Assembly (NCBI GenBank): GCA_963680875.1
Contig: OY804588.1
Coordinates: 61,652,869-61,716,868 of the forward strand
DNA: 64,000 bases
Source of the DNA: Bathymodiolus brooksi
Taxonomy: Eukaryota; Mollusca; Bivalvia; Mytilida; Modiolidae
Direction: 5' to 3'
How positions within the stretch are numbered: the first letter of the stretch is position 1; each line of letters opens with the position of its first letter. Positions 13,301 through 22,212 of the stretch are shown piece after piece. The notes beneath the pieces were generated by a model. The model worked only from the letters and a program-made list of their open reading frames with translations. It searched no databases and was not told where the DNA came from. The position numbers were made by a program, and so were the translations under genes.

Positions 13301-16022
13301 CAGCGATGCTATAAGTTATGGCCTCCTCTAAAGGTAGCTTAAAATATTCATAATAAAATGTCCGCCAACTCGAGCACTCACAAAGCTGAAAAGAAAATGA
13401 TATTTCTCGATTTCTCCGGCATGTGTGACTAACGGGACATATTTGTTGTTACACATATTCTTAGCCTCGCAACATATGTGTAGACATTCATTCATTATCT
13501 GTATTTCACAATATTTTCTTTCTTCTGTTGAATAAATATTTGCATTGAAAGTAAGCAAAACATTGAAGAGATATCAAAGGGGTAATCAGAATCCGCAAAT
13601 CAAAGAAGTACAGAAAATACAATGGCTCAAACAAAAGGGGACCAGTGAGAAACAACAATCTCCAAAAACACTACACACAAAACAGAAGATTGAGCAACTA
13701 AAACTGGGGTAAAATTAACTTACAGAAGATACAAAAACCACCATATTTCTATATTTCTTTTCACTTTCATTCTTGCCCTCGTAACACATGTGCAAATATA
13801 GTCGTTATTTGTTGTTCTTTTATTTCACAACAAATACTGTTTTATTGCACTATATTTTGCTGTAAACAATTTACTAGGTATATAGCTTTTACCTTTTTTG
13901 ACCTATTTTGTTCAAGTATTGTTATAAATACTGTTATAGTGACAGCCGGAACCTTTGAGCTGTAATGAAAGCGGGAGGTTTGGCGCTTTAAAATCTGATT
14001 CAACCCACCATTTCTTTAGAAATGCCTGTACCAAGTCAGGGGCATTACGGTTTTCACAGTTTTCCGGTTGTTGACCCATTTTTTCTGTTTATATAATTAT
14101 GAGGTTTGACTTTTCCTTTGTAAGATTGTTCGGAGTTCGATAATTTTGTTATTACCCTTATTTGTTGTTAATTACTAAATAGCAAGGGATTTACTATTCA
14201 GCAAAGCATATCTACAATGAAGTAGTACTCATTGTTCAGATCAAATAGAGTATATATAGTAATTGTCATTGATAGACCTTCCGCACATTCCCGAATTGAT
14301 TCTAAAATTATGTGTTTTAATTCTATTTCTTCCCTTGCAACGAGTAAAATGGTACCCGATGTAGCAAAAGAAATTGAAAGGACAACGAATTTGAGTATAA
14401 TTTTCTCATAATTTGTTGATATTTGAACCTTTAAAAAAATGAGAGGAATATTCTATAGCAAACTACACGTTGCTACAATATTAAGATTTTGAGCCCATTA
14501 TGGGGAAAAATATATGTTATTTTCATTGAATGTTGTATGAAGAAGTATCCCTTTTCCCGCCTTAATGGGAATAATGTTAGTCGGAAATATGGAAGTCGTC
14601 TATTGTTTATATTTTTATGATGTTTGTATCTTGAGATGTGCAAATTTTTACCAATGAAATTAAAATGAACTTACAAGGGAAATAAATAAAGTCTATTTCT
14701 GTATAGGGTGCACACATTGCTGGTGAATGGGTTGGCCTACGACCATCAAGAACACCGCTGCGGTTAGAGACAGAGCTTATGGATTTGCCTAATGGAAAAT
14801 TAAAGGTTTATAATCTATTTTGAGAATTGACCCATTTCGAAATTTTATATATCACCATTTAAGCAACATTTGCAAAAAGGTCAATGGTTCCATATTACCT
14901 TTAGTAATAATTACCGATATGTTTTATTTCCTGTTTTGAGTGCTGGCGCACTGTAACAACTTTCCACAAGAAGCAGACCAGTCTTTACTCTTTCTCGTTA
15001 ATGTTGCGTTCTTAACGATGAAGCACAAATATCAATTCCAAAGTCTTTGGTTTGACCCTTCAGAGGCTCGAACCCACGATCACGTAAACCATTACATTGT
15101 CGATGTTGTTTGCTATATGTTATATGAAAATAACAAACTGTCTAAAATGGTTGTCTTTAAGTTCAGAGCCCTTAGTTAAGGAATTCAATACTCTTTGATA
15201 AAACTAATATTGGTTTTGCTGATCGATATATAAAGAGAACTAGATGACCACTGGTATCCACCAGTGGAAGGCGAAAAGGAATGAAGCCGTTGGTGACAGT
15301 AAAACATGTGCTCAAACACCGACAGACGACAGTAATTCCATAACAGACGAAACTACACAAACCGAGCAACTACACAGCGACGAACAAGCCCTCCACAAAC
15401 CAACAACATTGACACAAATAAGGGAGCCATCGACCCAGACAAGAAGTAATTTTATTGGCAGGCAATTAACGCCTACAAAATACCTCGATACGGAAGAACC
15501 CCGGACACCATGGAATAAATGTACAGCTGTACGAAGTCCGTACATCAGAGGTAAACTAACCTATAAGACAGAATTCAAAGACGGATCGGTGTCCTTCTCA
15601 GAGTCATTCGACCCGGACGACCCAGCATTAATAGATCGCTACTCAGATTATACCACAGAAACAGACCTTGGTGACAGACCACCACCACATCCACACAACA
15701 ACGGGGTGAAAACAGCAAGCTAAAGGTTTGCAAAAAGAAGAAAAATCTGTCCGCAATACCTGATTAGGTGAGTCGGACGTAAAACTCACATAATACTACA
15801 CTGGTATCCACTTACTTGCCAATTAGTCACCTGTCATGGTTACCTATGGATAGGATAGGATACTAACCTTTATTTCATTGTTACAAATTATATATGTTAA
15901 CTTTATTGTAGGTCGTCCATAACTACGGACATGGTGGAGTTGGAATAGCACTCAGTTGGGGAACCAGTTTACATGCAACACAAATGGTAAAAGACTTGCT
16001 TAACTCAGACTCCCGGTTATAA
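4355..16022 (+). CDS. D-amino-acid / D-aspartate oxidase family flavoenzyme, 10 coding exons
   Basis: Oxidative deamination of a D-amino acid to the 2-oxo acid, NH3 and H2O2, expected in peroxisomes. Coding exons: 4355-4548, 5645-5759, 6619-6704, 7767-7832, 8905-8959, 10211-10312, 11415-11476, 13216-13333, 14707-14805, 15912-16022. All introns are GT-AG, phases agree, and the total is 335 aa (family about 335-350). Residues 4-17 hold the FAD Rossmann motif ([12 protein letters not shown], GxGxxG at 8-13); then GAGGIFKP, W67-W74, [35 protein letters not shown], Tyr223 in GTYILP, Arg278 in VGLRP, and HNYGHGGVG. The C-terminus SRL fits a PTS1 signal. Tyr223 and Arg278 fall exactly at the catalytic numbers of mammalian D-aspartate oxidase, but position 216 is Met and 308 is Gly instead of the acidic-substrate-binding Arg and Ser. 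Substrate class is therefore open. An acceptor just before the ATG (ctaatttcag at 4341-4350) implies an upstream non-coding exon. Introns are full of SINE and PLE insertions. Confidence 0.93.
5180..5450. repeat. 54-bp minisatellite, 5 copies (oxidase intron 1)
   Basis: The phrase tgtccggccagg recurs at 5191, 5245, 5299, 5353 and 5407, exact 54-bp spacing, with very few differences between units. Because 54 is a multiple of three, two overlapping plus-strand frames stay open through the array and encode 18-residue repeats (e.g. [12 protein letters not shown]…). It lies between coding exons 1 and 2, so it is treated as non-coding. Confidence 0.9.
7517..7733. mobile_element. TTAA-flanked MITE
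   Basis: Ends are imperfectly inverted: TTAAAATGTGCCCTTT at the left, AAAAGGGCGCATTAA at the right. TTAA borders both ends, as for piggyBac- or Kolobok-type insertions. It lies in oxidase intron 3 and ends 33 bp before exon 4. Confidence 0.5.
8170..8345 (-). mobile_element. Penelope-like element 3'-end relic
   Basis: Diverged copy with 'gcacagacaatacaatggc', 'acacgaaccccactaa', 'gggtgtactcag' and 'ttagtgacacac' in the standard order. The head-like segment just upstream (8045-8120) resembles a tRNA-derived SINE head with a 'gagttcaaatccc' B box. Confidence 0.5.
8560..8850 (-). mobile_element. SINE family B
   Basis: Reverse copy of the family defined at 22213-22581: 'agcacactgaaacaatggtc', 'gtcgctccactcggacaca', 'ctcatactccttaatactg', 'ttgaacccacgatctaacgc'. 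It ends just before oxidase exon 5. Confidence 0.7.
9108..9357 (-). mobile_element. Penelope-like element 3'-end relic, rearranged
   Basis: Two collinear pieces: 'aatggtcaacaaaacactac' with 'aaagattgaacc', then 'cgaagggtaagtagtacctg' with 'tctactagtggcatccgtc'. The order is partly duplicated internally. Confidence 0.55.
9597..9780. mobile_element. hAT-like MITE, one end
   Basis: Starts tgcacaggcgctcgtggcac, the same end as the element at 1714-1934, and shares its AT-rich core in reverse orientation. The second inverted terminus was not found. Confidence 0.5.
9974..10050 (+). repeat. tRNA-like SINE head fragment
   Basis: ggggtggctgagtgattaaa resembles the D-arm/A-box of a Leu/Ser-type tRNA, but no B box or matching acceptor stem follows. 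Probably a SINE head, not a tRNA gene. Confidence 0.35.
10335..10518 (-). mobile_element. Penelope-like element 3'-end relic
   Basis: Clear copy: 'agaagagcttgaagatagc', 'tcagaatccgtaaatcga', 'cacaatggccaaaagaaaaa', 'gctccggaagggtaagcagt'. It begins only 22 bp after the end of oxidase exon 6. Confidence 0.75.
11070..11160 (+). mobile_element. SINE family A fragment
   Basis: Middle module only: 'actgacttgccacacatcgg', 'gattttctccgggtactcca', 'gtttcctcca'. Confidence 0.6.
11225..11385 (+). mobile_element. SINE family B, 3' half
   Basis: Shares 'cagactgttatttcagtgag', 'gtctagtacaaagc' and 'acttgttctccctgtgaaat' with the full copy at 22213. It ends just before oxidase exon 7. Confidence 0.6.
11930..12095 (-). 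mobile_element. SINE family B, 5' half
   Basis: Reverse copy: 'gtctctccactcggacacat', 'tttgctcttactcctgaat', 'gatcggggctcgaacc'. The last phrase is the inverted B box. Confidence 0.65.
12485..12810. repeat. Diverged direct duplication
   Basis: The phrases 'cagaaaatcaataatc', 'gctgtccattta' and 'cacatttca' recur in the two halves (12508-12610 and 12700-12800). This looks like an old tandem duplication in oxidase intron 7. Confidence 0.5.
12931..12982. repeat. Perfect 19-bp hairpin
   Basis: agtggttttgttaaaaggt (12931-12949) is followed, after a 14-base loop, by its exact reverse complement (12964-12982). It lies directly upstream of a SINE-A copy in oxidase intron 7. Confidence 0.85.
12990..13165 (+). 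mobile_element. SINE family A, 3' two thirds
   Basis: 'gtgagttcgaatcctgat' (B box), 'gaggtgtactcgatacaaca', 'gtgacttgcgac', 'tttcctccaccaataaaact'. It ends about 50 bp before oxidase exon 8. Confidence 0.75.
13563..13712 (-). mobile_element. Penelope-like element 3'-end relic
   Basis: 'gaagagatatcaaaggggta', 'tcagaatccgcaaatcaaag', 'acactacacacaaaacagaa'. Confidence 0.65.
14080..14172. repeat. Dispersed repeat shared with 52975-53065
   Basis: 'gacttttcctttgtaagatt', 'gttcggagttcgataatttt' and 'gttattaccc' match the second location with few changes. Confidence 0.6.
14935..15092 (-). mobile_element. SINE family B, 5' half
   Basis: Reverse copy: 'agtgctggcgcactgtaaca', 'ctcgttaatgttgcgttctt', 'ggctcgaacccacgatca'. 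Confidence 0.65.
15244..15723 (+). CDS. Unidentified 159-aa ORF inside oxidase intron 9
   Basis: An intact frame from ATG (TAG immediately upstream in frame) to TAA. It is strongly hydrophilic and Thr/Asp/Pro-rich, with protein-like composition and no low complexity. Readable stretches are [44 protein letters not shown] and a Pro/His-rich C-terminus ([10 protein letters not shown]). No signal peptide, membrane helix or known domain is evident. It lies on the sense strand of the host gene between exons 9 and 10. It could be the C-terminal piece of a retrotransposon polyprotein, a retrocopy or a nested gene. No repeat ends were seen around it, and I do not recognise the family. Confidence 0.4.
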   Translation: MTTGIHQWKAKRNEAVGDSKTCAQTPTDDSNSITDETTQTEQLHSDEQALHKPTTLTQIREPSTQTRSNFIGRQLTPTKYLDTEEPRTPWNKCTAVRSPYIRGKLTYKTEFKDGSVSFSESFDPDDPALIDRYSDYTTETDLGDRPPPHPHNNGVKTAS

Positions 16023-16429
16023 CGTTGCGACTATCCTATTTATTGTAGCAAAATAATTTTTCAAGTCATAATTCAATGTACATTTAATTGTTAACTTCAT
16101 ATATGGATCCTTAGACAACAAACATAGAGTTCCCAAGAGATATTCGAGTCAGCAGCAGTACAAACACAAATGTAGAAGAAAACAACGGAATAAAAGTTAC
16201 AGACATCCCACAAAGCACTAAGAGTGAGACCAGGTGTTCCGGAAAAAAAGGGGGGTATCATTCCTGTAGCGTTAATGGCACCGGTCGTAATCATATTACC
16301 CAATTCCAGTGATTGAAAATTATCAAATTCATATTGGAAACTTGTCATTAGAAAATCTTATTTTGGGGTTGTGTTACATCAAATGATGCAACACATGCAT
16401 CGTTTTTTTTTTTCAATTGGAGAGCCCAT

Positions 16430-16740
16430 ACAACTCCAAATATCACACAGACATCCTTGTTCAATAAAGCAGGGAGTCTGTTAAAACAAATATTATACAG
16501 ACATCGTTGTTCAATAATGGATGGGGTCTGTTGCAGCAAATATCGCACAGACATCGTAGTTCAATACAAATGTGGGCTCTGTTATAACAAATATCACACA
16601 TACATCGTTGTTTGATAATGGGATGGGTCCTGTTACGTCAATTATTTAATTAGCATCTTCGTTCAATACTGGTTTGAGCCCTGTTGTGCCCTCAAACTAA
16701 ACAAATATCACTGTTCAATAATGGAGGAAGCCATGTTACG
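16430..16740. repeat. 50-bp minisatellite downstream of the oxidase gene
   Basis: 'acagacatcgttgttcaata' style units start at 16447, 16497, 16547 and 16597 (50-bp period). Looser units with 'tgttcaata' and 'gtctgtt' follow. Related units recur at 17185-17285, across the SINE-A inserted at 16874. Confidence 0.75.
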
Positions 16741-16873
16741 CTCTATGGGGTTTTTTTAACATATATTTATTTATACATAGTTTTTATAATATATTATATT
16801 TTAGTCAATTCAAGATGTGATGTAATATATATAAAATATTTTATTGTGTATAGTTTTATTTTTCTGTTAGGGG

Positions 16874-17098
16874 CCGTCATGGTCGTGTTCGTATGGTAGT
16901 TGGATTTACAACTACCTATGAAATCAGTGCCTATCACCAAAAACGTTGTAAGTCGGAACCCAGCTCAAACGAGGTGTACTCGATACAACATTATATAATA
17001 AAGTTTTTCAGTGACTCCGGTTTCCTCCACCAATAAAACTGACTAGATCGCCACGATATAACCCAAATATTGTTGAAAGTGGCGCTAAGCATCATATT
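16874..17098 (+). mobile_element. SINE family A, near full length
   Basis: 'gtatggtagttggatttaca', 'aatcagtgcctatcacca', 'gaggtgtactcgatacaaca', 'tttcctccaccaataaaact', 'ttgaaagtggcgctaagcat'. A short internal deletion removes the segment after 'cagtgact'. Confidence 0.8.
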
Positions 17099-17439
17099 TT
17101 TCTTTGGTTTAAATATACAAAGCAAGAATATAAAAAAAGTCGAGATAAATTCATGTAAAATACAACCCGCTTATAAAAACACAGACATCGCTGTTTAATA
17201 ATGGAGTTTACACTGTTGCACCAAGTGCTGAACTAGCATCGTCTTTCAATCCTGGTGCGAGCCCTGTTGCACTATATCATCAATAGCTATTGCTAAAAAC
17301 AAAAGTACAACCACAAAGATAAAACGCAAAACCACGGGAACTCGAACACTGGGCTAACTCATACTAAAATGGCCCATCCCCTGGACTTCGACTTACGAAG
17401 CACGTAGATATCTGTTACTCGATCTTTAGTTTTATGTAG

Positions 17440-18521
17440 TTTAGTTTAATATTATTTTATTGCAAATAAAACAGCAATGGGATTGGACAAAAAGTTATCA
17501 CAACTTATGGACTGTCCTCTCCCTACAAATAATACACATATAATAATGTCAACAAAAATAACACATACACAAATATAAATAATATTTAACACAATATAGT
17601 GAAACATGGGAAATAAATTGATGTTGATGTAGACCAGATGACCGACCACTGATTAGAATCTTTTTGTTTGTCTAATATATGCTCGAACTTTATTGAAGAT
17701 ATTAGAATTTTCGTTTATACTATTTTCATCGTTTCCAAAGAGTAATGTTTCTATATTTTTGTTGGTTTCTCTTAAGTTTCTAAAAAGACAATATCTCTCG
17801 TTTTGGTATAATGGACATTCCATTAGATAATGAATTGAATCTTCATACGTTGCACCACATTGACATTTGGGGTCATTTGTAATGTTTATGCGATATAAAT
17901 CAGAATTCAATGAGCTACATTGATGTCGTAGTCTAGCATGGAGTATGCTTAATTTTCTGGACCCTTCACCATAATACTCCGGAGATTTAACAGTTTTTTC
18001 TTTAATTCTAGATTTAAAACATGATATATTTGGGCTATTTCTAACATTTAGATCTAAATTGTTCCCTAATGAAACAGTAGATGGTATAAAGGATGTAAAA
18101 GACATTCTGAGTCTACTTCTTGGTGTTGTATAGTTTTCATTGTTTCGGAGATTATGATCACTGATACTAGATACTGTAGGAGGTAGACAATTACACAAGT
18201 ATTGAGGACATACTTTATTATGCATTTTGTAAAATGTTGTCAGTTTGCGAGATTTACGTCTACAAGACAAAGGTTCCCATCCCGTTTCATAGTAAAGAGA
18301 GTCTCTACTTGCAAATTTTGGTAGTCCTGTAACTATTCTAGCTGATTCTAATTGCACTTTTTCGAGTTTTGCTACTTCTCGTTCAAAACACCCATCCCAT
18401 ACCTCGCAAGCATATTCTAATGTTGGCCTTATGAAGGTAAGATATATATTTGATAGAGTTTGTTTGGAAAGAGTAAATTTTAGTTTTCTGAGAACATTAA
18501 CCTGTTTGAAAGCGGTTGTGT
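17440..18521 (-). mobile_element. 5'-truncated LINE with C-terminal ORF
   Basis: A continuous minus-strand frame runs from about 18521 down to the stop before 17650. It encodes the C-terminal part of a non-LTR retrotransposon protein: the late reverse-transcriptase/thumb phrase FIRPTLEYACEVWDG and LEKVQLESARIVTGL, then the terminal Cys/His knuckle CQCGATYEDSIHYLMEC. The 3' UTR ends 'gttttatttgcaataaaata' followed by an AT-rich tail. The 5' part of the element is missing. It abuts a plus-oriented PLE 3' end at 18522. Confidence 0.85.
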
Positions 18522-18582
18522 TGTCTGTCCTTCGATGTATACAGATTCTGATTACCCCTTTGATATCTTCAAACTCTTCTTA
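18522..18582 (+). mobile_element. Penelope-like element 3' terminus
   Basis: A 61-bp piece reading 'tgtctgtccttcgatgtat', 'gattctgattacccctttga', 'tatcttcaaactcttctta'. This is the extreme 3' end of the PLE family in forward orientation. Confidence 0.7.
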
Positions 18583-18938
18583 GTGTGTACGATCGGTCAG
18601 CTGTATTTACGATTAGTATATAACATCAGAATCACATAAATCAGTTCATTTTAGTATATAATTCACATTGAGTTTAATAGTATGTCTCTTTTTTTTATTG
18701 TAAATGTATTAACGAAACCATAATGTACATGTATGCGAGAAGAAAATAAACAGAGATCACCCAGAATCGAGTAAAGTGACCATACGGATACAAAAAAAAA
18801 CTACATTACAGACAAAACAACATACCAAAGCCTCCGAAAACACGCCCTCTTATGAAAACAGGAAGTGAAAGCAGGTTCACAAACAAATTATTGAATTAAG
18901 TACAAAAATATGTCTCTTATTGTTAATTTTAAGATGAT

Positions 18939-19514
18939 TTAAAGGAGCATTATCTGCCAAAATCGTAAATTTTTGTTACCCGTAAAAACTATCAGATATG
19001 ATTGATGCCTTAATAAAACGTGTTTCTGTAACTTAAAAATGTTATGAAATGTACGCGCATCGGGGGAAAAAGGTGCAACTGCTCATGTTTTGAGATCGAT
19101 CAAGAAATGGACGCCATCTTATTAATTATCGGCATTGTTTACGGAGTTTGCCGAATCGTCATTAAATCAGTACAACAATGCACTTAATTCTTATTTTCTG
19201 TGAATTTGCTTTTAGTCGGCGTTAATTACGGAAAAAGAACCATGCAAGTTTGCAGTTAATAAGCGACAAAATACAAATTATTCGTTTTTACCAGTCACTA
19301 GTAAGGTCAGTTGCAAACGGAGAAAGCGAGGTCAAATTATTTGCTTGCTAGGAAATAATAAATCGATGGTAATTTTCGTTCTCAAAAGGCGAAAAATGGT
19401 ACGATAAGCTGTTTAATGTGAAATATTTACCTTTATCTCATCATTTTAAAGCTATTTACCAATTTCCAAAACATATACTTTTTTTGGTCAAAATCGTAGC
19501 TAATGCCTCTTTAA
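18939..19514. mobile_element. TTAA-flanked DNA element, 576 bp
   Basis: TTAAAGGAGCATTATCTGCC at the left and an inverted counterpart ending GCTAATGCCTCTTTAA at the right give a TIR of about 16 bp, each edged by TTAA. The inner ends also carry 'aaaatcgta' in both halves. No transposase is seen. Confidence 0.65.
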
Positions 19515-19639
19515 TGTTCATATAAAATTATAGATGCATCGTGTATTCACGAAGTTTACAATTTGCTTCGATATCTATCGTCTATGTGAATATGATATCT
19601 GCTTTGTACTCGCCCTATGCAATTGACTTTTTTTTGAAT

Positions 19640-19745
19640 AGTTTCAACTCACTGAAACAACAGTCCGCTGATAGGCATATCGTTCCACTCGAATACCATA
19701 TCCTTCAGCCAATTCAACAGTATATGTTCTTACTCATTAATGGTG
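19640..19745 (-). mobile_element. SINE family B fragment
   Basis: 'ctcactgaaacaacagtccg', 'atcgttccactcg', 'ttcttactcattaatggtgt'. Confidence 0.55.
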
Positions 19746-19764
19746 TGTGATTAGTCTCCTAGTT

Positions 19765-19955
19765 GCGCTCAGATGGATGCAAGTTTGTAAATACATAAGG
19801 ATAGACAATACAATAGCCAAATGAAAGAAGAAAAAAAACAATTAACAGAAAATGAAACATTTGGCAGCTCAAACCCCACTAAGAACTCAGGGTGAACTCA
19901 AGTGATACTGAAAAATGTGCAGTTCCTGTTCTACTATTGGTAGCCGACGTGTTAA
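19765..19955 (-). mobile_element. Penelope-like element 3'-end relic
   Basis: Degenerate: 'agacaatacaatagccaaat', 'accccactaagaactcag', 'gtgcagttcctgttctacta'. SINE-C is inserted just beyond it. Confidence 0.5.
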
Positions 19956-19985
19956 TTAAACCACATGAACATCATATGATATGGA

Positions 19986-20266
19986 TTGATTGATTGATTT
20001 AGATTTATTGTGTTTAACACCACTTTCAGCAATATTTCAGCTATATCATGGCAATCAATTTTAGTGGTTGAAGATGCCAGAGTACCCGGAGAGAACCACC
20101 GATCATGGGCATGCAACTGGTAAACTTTATCACTTGCGGCTGCGAGTCGAGTGCATCATTTTTTTGTAATTTACAAATCCGGGCGCGAACCCACGCCGTA
20201 TTGGTGATAGGCTTGTATGAGTTGTTAGGTAAACCAACTACCTAACTCATTGAGCCACCCGGGACC
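19986..20266 (-). mobile_element. SINE family C with 14-bp target duplication
   Basis: Reverse copy bounded by tcatatgatatgga at 19972-19985 and again, identically, at 20267-20280. Read on the minus strand it starts with a tRNA-like head (gggtggctcaatgagttagg) and a B box (gtgggttcgcgcccg), followed by the 3' module shared with family A. Confidence 0.9.
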
Positions 20267-20281
20267 TCATATGATATGGAA

Positions 20282-20485
20282 ATATCGTTGAACATCGACA
20301 TAGGTAAAAAATACAAATAACACAAATGTAAATATGAACCAGTAGCGGACATCACAACATACAACTAAGAACATTAAGACGTGTAATTAGACAAAATGAA
20401 CAACACAAAACCGCAACAAATACTGGGTACAAACTCAGATACTCTGGAAGGCTAAGCATTCCCCTCACATACGATCTACACATTT
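20282..20485 (-). mobile_element. Penelope-like element relic, second subfamily
   Basis: 'cggacatcacaacatacaac', 'aacaacacaaaaccgcaaca', 'ctctggaaggctaagcattc' follow the order of the subfamily whose clearest copy is 27650-28017. Confidence 0.5.
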
Positions 20486-20675
20486 CAAAATGGATGTACG
20501 GCGTATGTCAATTCACAGAACTCTTAAAAATCTACTTATTATTTTAGTTTCTGTTGCTTTTTTCTTATTATTTTAGTTTCTTTTGCTTTTCTTAAAGAAG
20601 GAATTAAAGGATTTACATATATACTTTTCTTCGTCAAATATAAATGTACTCTCTGTTATTATACAGTCGCTCAAT

Positions 20676-21932
20676 TAGCTGCGGAACCGTAGCCCTTTAT
20701 GGTCCTTTTTTTTCGTTTCTTTTTTTTCGGACCTTAGGGCTACGGATTTCACCCTATCAAAAATTTGCGAAACTGCGACCAAGATCTTGTCGCACCTTTC
20801 AACAGTAATTTTCACACCAAAACGCTTTGTGAGAGTGGAGTCATGTGGATATTTCGTTTCGTTACATATTTATCTATCGTTTTCCATAATTACTTATGCA
20901 TTATCATTCATTTCTAGCCCAGTATCATAACAAATGTCTCGATATTAACTGATCCCGCCTACTTCGTTCCGCCTTCTTGTCATTGTGGTATTCTCGCTTT
21001 GAGGTCACGTGACTTTTGAGAGATAACTATAACAGCAAAACTTTTAAAAACAAAGAGCACAACTTTGAGTGATGATCTATTTTTGTGTCAAGTTTCAAAA
21101 GGCTCCGCTGTTTGGAGTGAATTTAACATTTTTTGCACCTTGGTTACCATGGCAATGACCGCCATTTTGAATTTTTTTTCAACCCCTCAAAAGCTGCCAC
21201 ACACTACGGTGGATATTCCCACAAAGTTTCATGAAGTTTGATGAAAGGAATCCAAAAAAAATTTAATCCCCCCTTTTTTGTTTCCATGGCAACTGCGGCA
21301 AAGTTTGTCCAACCGATTCCAATTTTTTTGGCTTATCTCGTTCCACTATATGTGGATGTTGTTCCTATCAAGTTTCATCAATTTCTGTTCGGCGAGTAAC
21401 CTGCTATGATCATTTTTGTGTTTTTCAATTTTTTAGCATTTTTGCCGTTTCCATGGCAACGGCAGCCATTTTGAAAAAATCAACCCTTAAAAGCACAACT
21501 TCACATGGCATATGATATTCCTACAAGGTTTCATAAAGTTTGATCATGGCATCTCCGAGAAATCGAGCGGACAAAAATGTGTGGAAGAAGAAGAATAATA
21601 ATAATAATAATAGTGAAAAATAGAGTAGCAATACATCACCCGACAACAGTCGGGGTGATGTAATAATAATAAGACACGGAGCAAACACAATATGTCTCAC
21701 AAACTTCGCTTGGGAGCCATAAATATGGAAAACGATAGATAAATATGTAACGAAATATCCACATGACTCCACTCTCACAAAGCGTTTTGTTGTGAAAATT
21801 ACTGTTGAAAGGTGCGACAAAATCTTGGTCGAAGTTTCACAAATTGTTGATAGGGTGAAATCCGTAGCCCTATGGTCCGCCAAAAAAAAAAAGGAAAAAA
21901 AAGGACCATAAAGGGCTACGGTTCCGCAGCTA
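20676..21932. mobile_element. MULE-like element with ~215-bp inverted repeats
   Basis: TAGCTGCGGAACCGTAGCCC at the left is matched by its complement ending at 21932. The arms (about 20676-20890 and 21715-21932) stay similar over roughly 215 bp. Flanks are tcgctcaat and tcgttcaat, a 9-bp duplication with one mismatch, the length typical of Mutator-like elements. The core repeats the 'ccatggcaac' motif and carries a (taa)n stretch near a nested 'cccgacaacagtcggg' hairpin. No transposase frame is visible, so it is non-autonomous. A 367-bp relative is at 55860. Confidence 0.8.
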
Positions 21933-22054
21933 TCGTTCAATGTGACCAAAATGTGAAATATGCAAAAACAAATCAATAAAAGTGTACAATAGCCATAAAT
22001 TGATAAATTAAATAATACCTATTTTAATTTCGTAATATTTATATTTTCACACAT

Positions 22055-22197
22055 TATGTGATAAATTTTATCAGTGACTTGCAGAAGGTCGGTGGTTTTC
22101 TCCGGGTACTCCGGTTTCCTCCACCAATAAAACTGACCGCCATGATATAACTGAAATATTGGTGAAAGTGGCGTTAAACACCATAATTCTAACCCTA
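22055..22197 (+). mobile_element. SINE family A, 3' half
   Basis: 'acattatgtgataaatttta', 'tggttttctccgggtactcc', 'accaataaaactgaccgcca', 'gtgaaagtggcgttaaacac'. Confidence 0.8.
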
Positions 22198-22212
22198 CAG
22201 TTCCAACATAAC

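Noticed and set aside
16430..16700. Regular 50-bp repeats considered as a CRISPR-like array
   Set aside because: Direct head-to-tail minisatellite without unique spacers, in an animal genome.
21521..21976. 151-aa minus-strand hydrophobic ORF
   Set aside because: Lies in the right arm and core of the MULE-like element; its poly-Leu/Phe stretches come from (taa)n and A-runs.
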